A stretch of 64,000 bases of DNA. Origin: Arion vulgaris (Eukaryota > Mollusca > Gastropoda > Stylommatophora > Arionidae). This document shows positions 56,976 through 64,000 of the stretch, one piece after another. Under the pieces are notes generated by a model. The model did no database searches. It was not told the DNA's origin and saw only the letters and a list, made by a program, of their open reading frames with translations. Positions within the stretch are counted from its first letter, which is position 1; each line of letters opens with the position of its first letter. The translations under genes were made by a program, and so were the position numbers. The stretch spans positions 40,514,306 to 40,578,305 of the forward strand of contig CM036755.1 of the NCBI GenBank assembly GCA_020796225.1, given 5' to 3'.

Positions 56976-58929
56976 CAAACCAAAAGCTCCCAAACTGTCC
57001 CTTCTCTGGTTCAAGATCCTCGATTTTACGGGAGTCCTCGCCTACCTCGGGCTAGAACCTATTTCATGAATTTAACCCTCTACTGGCCGCAAGTTGGGAC
57101 TGGTAAACACATTTATTTACTACTAACTTGGTCAAGGACGCCAATACAATAAGGGGTTTTCTTTTCTCTGTTGAGTCCACTAAGTCCGACACCTGACAAT
57201 CGACTACATTAAATTCACACAAGACTGTCTAAACAACTTATACAAGTTTATTGGTATCTATATATTTTGTATATCTAAACTGTTAAACGTACATACATAC
57301 TCTCTCAACTGATATGAGACCAAAAGTACATAAATAACTTTCCTGAAAATCAATTGTGTAATCATTATTTCTCATAAAAGAAGTTCAAGGAACGTCAGGA
57401 TCCTCTGCTTCCACATCATAATCAATACCTATCAAACCAAATTGCTAAAGTTCCAAAACTATGTGAAGTTCAAGAAATCACAAGTGTAATCAACATACAA
57501 CTTATCAATCAAAAAAAGTTCAAGGATCCTCTTTTCTATTAACCAAAAGTTCAATAAATCATCGTGTTCCACATCCCATTGGTCCTTATAAATTAAAGTC
57601 AACACTTCAAAAATCCTCAGTTGTGGGTTCCACAACTCATCACAATTTAATCAAACATAGTCACTTCAAGAACTAAAGTTAGATTGTGGTTTCAACTATC
57701 ATCAAATTATAAATATAAGCTTCTAAGAATCAAGTGTGGTTTAAATCCAATGTGAGTTCAAATACCATCAAAGACTCTTGAATCAAACATTCAAAAATCA
57801 TAATCAAATAACTTTCAATCCTCAACTTAGGGTTAACTAACATCCTTCAAAGTCCTCAAATTTAACTTCAAACTCTCAGTTTACAATCAAATTAAATTAA
57901 ATTACACTCAAAAATCCTCAGTTGGGTTCTCACATCCATCAAACTTATAAATCAAAACATTCAAAAATCTAGTTTGTTCCTCCATCACAATAAAATTAAC
58001 TTACACATTTCAAAATCCATTGTGTTCTCACACCAGAATTGTAATCAATCTTCAAAGCAATCCTCATTGTGGTTCTCAATCCAAAACTTAAAAAATAACT
58101 ATCAGTAACTTCCCAAGTTCTGGTCTAGCTTCATAACTTATAATCTATACAATCCTAAAAAATCTGTGTGCTTTCCATCACATCTAGAGTAACTGTCAAT
58201 AACTTATTCACTTCTCTATTAACTAAAAATTTAAATTACCGTCAGTTTCAAAACTTCTTCCGTAAGAGATTTTTACTTCCTTCCTGCTCTTCTAAATAAT
58301 TATCTCATTACCACTAACAAACTCTCGTTCACAACTTTCTAGTACATCCAAACTATTCTCTCATACTGTACCTAAATTCTGTCCGTTCCACAACTTCTCT
58401 AGAGTACTGTTCTCACTCGCTAGAAACTAATAATCTTAACCTCTTCACTCTCGATAAGTGGGACTTAAACACATTTTTTACTACTAAAATAATTGTCCGC
58501 CCCACAATTCAAGTAACTGTTTTCTCAACAAGCTCCAATGTCCTCTGGATCAAGACTCGACTCTTAATCTACACAAGACCTGCTAAAAACTTTAGAATTT
58601 AATCTATCATATGTTGTGATAAACGTATATTACATAACTTCTCAACGATATAGCCAAAAGGTTATATCTTTCTAAAATCCAAACCTGTTAGATAACAGTG
58701 ACGTTCTACATACAAAGAAAGTTCAAGGAACCGTGATGTAGGTCTTCCTCAGGCCAAATATAGTTCTCCTTGAACATTCAAAGATTCCAAATAACAGAAT
58801 CTAAGGAAATGCTTCGTAGTTTCGAGATGCATAACAACTCTTCACTACAATAATAAACCTTCACTACGAAAAGTCAAGAGACAACGCTGAAAGGTCTCCC
58901 ATCAAACTTAAAATATAAAATAAATTCTA

Positions 58930-59085
58930 TAAAATTAGTTCCATTTAAAATTACATCGAATCCTCGTCAGTCCAGTATCTCAAGCAATCTTCACTTGTGT
59001 ACGAGACGTGCACACAGTTATAAAATGCCAACGGCTCTAACAAATCAATATCATCCTATCATAAAAATGTGTAATATGAACAATC
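58930..59085. repeat. Degraded duplicate of 60,646-60,815
   Basis: ATTACATCGAATCCTCGTC, CAGTATCTCAAG, TGTGTACGAGACG, GCCAACGG, CTCTAACAAATCAATAT, CATCCTATCATAA and the following TGTGTAATATGA match 60,650-60,820 in order. This places part of the LINE-adjacent sequence inside the large tandem unit. Confidence 0.6.
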
Positions 59086-59284
59086 AATGTGTTCATGATC
59101 ATCAACATGTTTATATTATAGACAATCAACGGGATCTAGTCAGCTGTGGTTTCATCATCGAGCTACAACGTGCTTTAAAAACAGGCAGGTTTAGTTTATA
59201 GCACAATACGTCATCGGTATAAATCAACATAGTTTAAGAAATCAACGTGATGTGTATCAGTCCATCAGGTCTATTATAACAAAT

Positions 59285-59712
59285 AACACTCAAAGAATCA
59301 GGTGTGGTTCTCACATCCATCACAACTATAGTTAAATGAACACTTCAGAAGAGTCCTCAGTTGTGGGTTCTCACATCCATCACAACTATAAATCAAATAA
59401 CATTTCAAAGAATCCTCAGCTGTGGTCTCTACATCCATCACAACTTATAAATCAACAACATTTCATAGAATCTCAGTTGTGGTCTCACATCCATCACAAC
59501 TTGTAAATCAAATAACATTTCAAAGAATCCTCAGTTGTGGGTTCTACATCCATCACAACTTATAAATCAAATAACATTTCAAAGAATCCTCAGTTGTGGG
59601 TTCTCACATCCATCACAACTTATAAATCAAATAACATTAGTTCACTTCAAAGAATCCTCAGTTGTGGGTTCTCACATCCATCACAACTTGTAAATCAAAT
59701 AACATTAGTTCA
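59285..59712. repeat. 60-bp minisatellite, second array, about 7 copies
   Basis: The same unit as at 56,190-56,585. The left copies lack one or two bases in GTGGGTTCTC, which points to read errors at the edge of the clean segment. Confidence 0.9.
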
Positions 59713-59799
59713 GCTTCTATCTAATGAAAAGTTTAACTTACACGCTCAAGTGTTCAAAACTAGTCTTTTCCGCTCAAGAGATTTTTGCTTCCCGTTCCG

Positions 59800-60105
59800 C
59801 TGCTCTGTTCTAACTATTCTCTCTATTACCGAAACTAAAAAAATAATCTGTCCGTCTTCCACAACTTCTCTAGAGTAACTGTTCTAACTATTCTCTCTCT
59901 TACCGAAACTAAAAAAATAATCTGTCCGTCTTCCACAACTTCTCTAGAGTAACTGTTCTAACTATTCTCTCTCTTACCGAAACTAAAAAAATAATCTGTC
60001 CGTCTTCCACAACTTCTCTAGAGTAACTATTCTAACTATTCTCTCTCTTACGCTCACTAAAAAATAATCTGTCCGTCCTCCACAACTTCTCAGAGTAACT
60101 GTTCT
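59800..60105. repeat. 74-bp minisatellite, second array, 4 copies
   Basis: Same unit and same diverged last copy as 56,685-56,975, so the whole array was copied as part of the larger repeat and not expanded independently. Confidence 0.92.
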
Positions 60106-60299
60106 ACTGCCCAAACCAAAGCTCCCAACTGTCCCTTCTCTGGTTCAAGATCCTCGATTTTCGGGAGTCCTCGCCTACCTCGGGCTAGAACCTATTTCAT
60201 GAATTTAACCCTCTACTGGCCGCAAGTTGGGACTGGTAAACACATTTATTTACACTAACTTGGTCAAGACGCCAGTACAATAAGGGTTTCTTTCTCTGT

Positions 60300-60645
60300 T
60301 GACTTCCGTCCATAACCTAGTTAGCATAACAGTGAAACTGTTACACATACAACTAGGCTCTCTGCTGACTCAGATGTTAGGTACTGCTCTCGGCCAAGAG
60401 TATCAGGTTTGCTCCCTCGTGGAACCAACTAGATATTTTTCCAGAGATAACAGATCTAAGTGAGATCTTGTTCCTAGTACTATCGGAGAGTGACGATAAA
60501 ACATAGGTCTCGTGTTCAGTCTCAGCATGTAATAAAACCTTTGGCAGCTCAAAATCGAAACAAACAGGCTGAAAAGCCGCTGCCTGGGGAAATTCATTAG
60601 AAAATATTTAAAATAAAATTCCTATAAAAATATATTCACCAACTT
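60300..60645. other. Spacer with no feature recognised
   Basis: Clean sequence of mixed composition. A minus-strand open frame (60,403-60,597, 64 residues) has no motif I recognise. It is not repeated elsewhere in the window as far as I can see. Confidence 0.35.
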
Positions 60646-60815
60646 TAAAATTACATCGGAGATCCTCGTCGATGTCCTGTAGTTCGTGCACTGCATCTGA
60701 TATCTTTCTGTGTACGAAAGAGATCGGGGCACACATAGTTACTCACCAAAGTGCCACGACGGTGCTCCTAACAAATCAATCAATCAATCCTATCATAACA
60801 TACAGCTTTGTGTAT

Positions 60816-61117
60816 ATTATGAGACAATACAACGGTGCATTGTGCTGACAAGTCAGACAGTGGTTTCTATATTATGAGACAATACAACGGTGCATCGTGG
60901 TAACAAGTCAGGCAGTGGTTTCTATATTATGAGACAATACAACGGTGCATTGTGGTAACAAATCAGGCTGTGGTTTCTATATTATGAGACAATACAACGG
61001 TGCATCGTGGTGATAAATCAGACAGTGGTTTCTATATGAGACAATACAACGGTGCATCGTGGTGATAAGTCAGGCAGTGGTTTCTATATTATGAGACAAT
61101 ACAACGGTGCATCGTGG
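60816..61117. repeat. 55-bp minisatellite derived from LINE RNase H coding sequence, 6 copies
   Basis: Units begin ATTATGAGACAATACAACGG at 60,816, 60,871, 60,926 and 60,981, with a slightly shorter fifth copy and a last copy at about 61,088. The last copy runs without interruption into the LINE RNase H frame (GACAAGTCAGGCTGTGGTTT encodes DKSGCGF). The unit therefore comprises the start of the RNase H domain, amplified in tandem. Confidence 0.88.
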
Positions 61118-61861
61118 TGACAAGTCAGGCTGTGGTTTCCAGGCTAATGCAATTGTTAGGGCTATTGCAGAGCGAACTAAAGCATACTGGACAACAACTT
61201 CCAGTATGAGGATGGAGATTGTGGCCGTTACTGCTGCCCTCCATTGGCTCTCTGGGACTCCGTTTACTAGGGCCGTTGTGGGATCTGACTCTATCGATGC
61301 TTCACAAGATCTAAAAGGGCAGGTTTCAGTATGAGTGGATGCCGTCAATAGAAGTTTCTAACCTCCAGAGGCTTCGTGGATCTACTATCCTGGGCATGCT
61401 GGTGTTTGCGGCAATGAAAGAGCGGACAGGATTGCATCAACAGCATCGATTGTTGAGGAGTTTAAGATGGATAAGGGGGATATTCTTCGGTCTCTTCGCA
61501 ACTGCCTGTTGGACAAAGACACTAAAATATATGTTGAATCGATTCAGAGATTTATGCGGCTTGGGGTTATCCGTTGTACAAGTAGAACTGGGTGCGTGAG
61601 GGGCAGAGTGTGGAGTGTGTTTAACTAGCGAGCCACGGGAACCATCAGTATGCATACAATTCGATATTTGTTGGGGAAAACTGAGCATATAAGGGTCTGC
61701 CCAGAGTACAATGACGTCAGTTTAATAACCACCTCTGAAATCGGAGAAGGCTTGCCTGAATGGCGAGGAACACTGATGATAGGGAAAGAAAGCTTCACAT
61801 AAAAATCAGCCAGAAGTGCCATGATGGGCGCTCTGACTGCGCCTGAATTCATAGTTGGCGA
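61104..61861 (+). pseudogene. LINE RNase H domain and 3' end (R1/Jockey/I-like group)
   Basis: Blocks in order: DKSGCGF (61,120), TTTSSMRMEIVAVTAALHWL, TRAVVGSDSIDA, a TGA at 61,332 after a frameshift, SNLQRL, then in a shifted frame WIYYPGHAGVCGNERADRIA, MDKGDILRSLRNCLLDKDTK, MRLGVIRCTSRTGCVRG, SVFN-stop, ATGTISMHTIRYLLGKTEH and VCPEYNDV. The Glu (MEI), Asp (SDS) and last Asp (ERAD) of the RNase H active site are visible. The first Asp strand, normally TDGS, reads DNTT. After the coding part the 3' end reads SARSAMMGALTAPEFIVG and a GAAGAAGAAG tail. It carries at least two frameshifts and two stops. The same family gave the fragments at 6,179 and 5,434 and is distinct from the RNase H relic at 4,600. 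A SINE is inserted in its tail. Confidence 0.88.
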
Positions 61862-61872
61862 ACAAGAAGAAG
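61862..61872. repeat. Target-site duplication of the SINE, left copy
   Basis: ACAAGAAGAAG lies at the LINE tail immediately left of the SINE poly-A tail (seen as poly-T). An identical copy lies at 62,407-62,417. Confidence 0.75.
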
Positions 61873-61875
61873 AAG

Positions 61876-62406
61876 TTTTTTTTTTCTATCCAGAAGCACT
61901 TGAGCTTTCAGCTATTCGGCTCGGTGCCATGAACATCGTCACCCTTCGGCTCGGTGCCATGGACATCATAACCCTTCGGCTTGGTGCCATGGACATCGTC
62001 ACCCTTCGGCTCGGTGCCATGGACATCATAACCCTTCGGCTTGGTGCCATGGACATCGTCACCCTTCGGCTCGGTGCCATGGACATCATAACCCTTCTGT
62101 TCGGTGCCATGAACATCATAACCCTTCGGCTCGGTGCCATGAACATCATAACCCTTCGGCTCGGTGCCATGAACATCATAACCCTTCGGCTCGGTGCCAT
62201 GGACATCGTCACCCTTCGGCTCGGTGCCATGAACATCATAACCCTTCGGCTCGGTGCCATGGACATCATAACCCTTCTGTTCAGTGCCACGAACACCGTA
62301 AATCTGGAGAACCTGTGAGTTTTCTGCCAGCCCACGGAATTGAACCGCACTCACAGGGGGCTTGTCACCCGTCGTCCAACGCACTACGAACATGCTGGGC
62401 AGGCAG
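61876..62406 (-). mobile_element. tRNA-derived SINE with expanded 30-bp VNTR
   Basis: The minus strand starts CTGCCTGCCCAGCATGTTCG, has an A-box-like TAGTGCGTTGG (62,386-62,376) and a B-box GGTTCAATTCC (62,346-62,336). These are RNA polymerase III internal promoter motifs of a tRNA-derived head. The body contains about 13 tandem 30-bp units around CATGGCACCGAGCCGAAGGG (61,917-62,300), then GCTCAAGTGCTTCTGGATAG and a poly-A tail. The copy at 3,650 has only two units, so the length difference (about 531 versus 209 bp) is due to the VNTR. Flanking ACAAGAAGAAG repeats mark a target-site duplication. Open frames through the VNTR on both strands result from its 30-bp period and are not genes. Confidence 0.9.
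61917..62300. repeat. 30-bp VNTR in the SINE body, about 13 units
   Basis: The plus-strand unit is CGGCTCGGTGCCATGGACAT followed by CATAACCCTT or CGTCACCCTT. The two endings alternate over the left half (61,947-62,097), giving a 60-bp dimer pattern, and then become irregular. Confidence 0.95.
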
Positions 62407-62417
62407 ACAAGAAGAAG
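62407..62417. repeat. Target-site duplication of the SINE, right copy
   Basis: ACAAGAAGAAG directly follows the SINE head. It is identical to 61,862-61,872. Confidence 0.75.
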
Positions 62418-62890
62418 TTTAGTAACCAATAACATACAACTTATAGTTATATAACCATGTTAATACCAATCATTAACGATGACTGGGTGATGTTGCAGAC
62501 GATTGGGTAGTCTTGCAGACGTTGCTAGCTTTCTTGACATTTGTTCTGAATAAACTGTATTATTATCATTATTTCAATCACATCCTTGCTACTTGTCTTT
62601 TGTCTTCCTACTTTCTGGTTGAGTTCACAAGTTATTTCAAATATGCTTCTCATTCTGTTTCAATTTTTGTTTAACTTAATATTGGATTTCAATGTCTGCA
62701 GTAATAACAGTGGTTGTATCGAACATGTCTACACGAAGCTATATTTTACAGTTAATCTCGCAGATGATTGAGTAGACTGTATGTTGAACAATCCTTTCTA
62801 CAGTTAATCTCGCAGATGATTGAGTAGATTATATGCTGAACAATCCTTTTCTTTTCTTCTTACTTCTTCTTCTTCTTTTATCATTAGGCT
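62418..62890. other. Spacer with a 53-bp duplication
   Basis: ACAGTTAATCTCGCAGATGA starts at 62,748 and again at about 62,800, giving two copies of a unit of about 53 bp with few differences. The remainder shows no recognised feature. A (CTT)n run lies at about 62,854-62,877. Confidence 0.6.
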
Positions 62891-62959
62891 GTTACCGGCT
62901 TATTGCCCAATTTCGTGATTTTCTGTATTTTTTTCTTGCGCTGTTTTGGTGGCTTGTGC

Positions 62960-63160
62960 GATTGTTATTTTTGCTTTTTTGACAGGATTCTGCTATGCCA
63001 TCTAATCATCTTTTTTCATGGTCTTCTCTCGTCTTTTGTCCTGATGTTCTTTGTAGAAGACTATGTATACTGTGAATTTGGATGCATTCTTATTAAGTGG
63101 CCAAACCACTTCATTCTTTGTTTCTCAATGTAATTCAAGCAAGGTTCTGTGCCAACTTTC
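62960..63160 (-). pseudogene. LINE C-terminal relic (KQRMKWFGH type)
   Basis: The minus strand reads LNYIEKQRMKWFGHLIRMHP near 63,080-63,145, then degenerates. It is the same conserved block as at 4,330 and 25,320. The open plus-strand frame over this region is the complement of this relic and not a gene. Confidence 0.6.
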
Positions 63161-63299
63161 TTTTTTATGCTGATGTTAGTGAATCTGTCTTTTCTGGTGT
63201 TGTTGGTAACTTTTCACATTTCAAATGTAATTTTTATGGGACTGCGCTTTGCTCATTGTAATCACAATATAGAGGGGACTGCAGTAAAACTATTTGATT

Positions 63300-63647
63300 G
63301 GCAAAACACGTAATCACAAAGTACTGTAGTTTTACAAATTACAAAAGCAATGACAAAATACTGACGTTTCGACCAACAAGGCCTTTATAAAGCAAACGAA
63401 CAACAGGAGTGACGAATTTTAAAAAAGCAACAGAAACTTATGGACGACTGACTACATACGGAGACATTCAAACGTTTCTAATGAAAATCTGGGAATAAAA
63501 ACGAATAACGAAATAAATGTAACACAAAACACACATAAAAACTAGAAATAGAAAAGAAGAGAAACAATAAAAAAATGAAGTGAATATATAACTTGAATAC
63601 ATGCAACATATGCACATATAGATTAAAAGGCATGAGAAGAGAAAGTA
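63300..63647 (-). mobile_element. 3' noncoding region of a Penelope-like element
   Basis: It lies directly downstream of the minus-strand stop at 63,648. It contains, on the minus strand, AAAGGCCTTGTTGGTCGAAA and CGTCAG, a type of block I associate with the ends of Penelope-like elements. A truncated second copy of its distal half lies at 2,360-2,545. Confidence 0.65.
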
Positions 63648-63948
63648 CTAAGAAGCATAGGAATGTAATACGTTGAGCCCACGTGGTCGCAAGGTACCAT
63701 ACAAAGAAATCAACCGATTCTCCAGAGCAAATCGACTGCAATCATCCGAGGAACATGATCGGATGGCTGTGGCCTATACATCGTGAGCTCCTAAATGACC
63801 AGTATCATTGAATCGGGAGGCTACAGGGGTCACAGAGCATTGGCGTATGTCGCGCAAGTGTTTGGCGAATCGGTCACTGAGCCTCTTGCCTGTCTCGCCG
63901 ATATAAGCCTTGTTACACCGCTTACAGATAATGGCATAGAAGGATTAA
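63648..63948 (-). pseudogene. Penelope-like element, GIY-YIG endonuclease C-terminal part
   Basis: The minus-strand frame reads FYAIICKRCNKAYIGETGKR, LSDRFAKHLRDI, VASRFNDTGH, a TAG at 63,774-63,776, then RFALENRLISLYGTLRPRGL and NVLHS before the stop at 63,648-63,650. This is the GIY-YIG endonuclease domain of a Penelope-like retroelement: YAI and YIG strands, the catalytic Arg in the LSDRF helix and the catalytic Glu in LENRLI are all present. It also has the C-x2-C that some families carry beside the first strand. The endonuclease nicks target DNA for reverse transcription. The in-frame stop disables it. Homology ends near 63,948, so the reverse transcriptase is not in the window here or is lost. 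Confidence 0.88.
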
Positions 63949-64000
63949 AAATATTAATGAAATTTATGAAGCCTGACAAATCGGCTTCAGGCATATCAGT
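63949..64000. other. Window edge, unassigned
   Basis: The 52 bases beyond the recognisable GIY-YIG start do not continue the expected protein, so the element may be truncated or rearranged here. Confidence 0.3.

Larger units (their letters stand above)
55785..60300. repeat. Large tandem repeat, unit about 1.4 kb, with nested minisatellites
   Basis: Matching landmarks (CCGACACC/CGACTA.ATTAAATTCACAC, the ATATAT-rich block, CTCAACTGATATGAGACCAAA, then 60-bp repeats, 74-bp repeats and AACACATTTATTTACTACTAA) start near 55,790, 57,177 and 58,550. Copies at 56,200-57,175 and 59,300-60,295 are clean and nearly identical. Those at 55,790-56,160 and 57,400-58,560 are full of deletions, so read quality alternates along the array. 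The third unit is longer because extra sequence lies at 58,700-59,260. No coding sequence is seen. Confidence 0.75.

Noticed and set aside
58995..59201. A 68-codon plus-strand gene
   Set aside because: It overlaps the degraded duplicate of 60,646-60,815 and the 55-bp minisatellite sequence and has no recognisable domain.
61821..62435. Frames of 150-175 codons with 10-residue repeats
   Set aside because: They coincide with the 30-bp VNTR of a SINE whose head has RNA polymerase III boxes and whose tail is poly-A. Open on both strands.

Overview
This window is gene-poor animal (eukaryotic) genomic DNA made almost entirely of tandem satellites and decayed transposable elements. I find no intact host gene, no operon, no CRISPR array and no free-standing RNA gene. 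The transposon mix points to an invertebrate: non-LTR retrotransposon (LINE) C-termini of several families with zinc knuckle, RNase H and trinucleotide or tetranucleotide tails, a Penelope-like element with a GIY-YIG domain, a Helitron helicase, and tRNA-derived SINEs. The LINE C-termini look like those I associate with molluscs and other lophotrochozoans, but that assignment is an inference.

Layout. 1-7.9 kb is a patchwork of short minisatellites, a SINE inserted inside a LINE ORF2 fragment (2,983-4,138), RNase H and C-terminal relics of other LINEs, and a Helitron 3' end with helicase remnant (7,123-7,560). 7.9-25.3 kb is a nearly unbroken run of four different tandem arrays with monomers of 25, 30, 27 and 48-50 bp. 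The last is 14.4 kb long with about 290 monomers, and it shows a 5-monomer higher-order repeat of 248 bp. 25.3-30.9 kb alternates LINE 3' relics with 70-bp and 54-bp arrays and a second tRNA-derived SINE.

From about 30.9 to 56.2 kb, and again at about 57.4-59.3 kb, base quality seems to collapse. Runs of A, T, G and C are inflated, and repeats recognisable elsewhere appear in corrupted form. This stretch still shows a roughly 9.7-kb array of about 40-bp monomers (43.2-52.9 kb) and two further noisy arrays. 55.8-60.3 kb is a large-unit tandem repeat of about 1.4 kb with nested 60-bp and 74-bp minisatellites. 60.8-64 kb holds a 55-bp minisatellite that grew out of a LINE RNase H coding segment, the rest of that LINE, a SINE with a 30-bp VNTR inserted in its 3' tail with a visible target-site duplication, and a Penelope-like element running off the right edge.

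All long open reading frames inside the arrays come from monomer lengths and low stop-codon density, not from genes. The interest of the window lies in how the repeats arose and are organised, not in an operating gene system. I found no convincing undescribed functional system.
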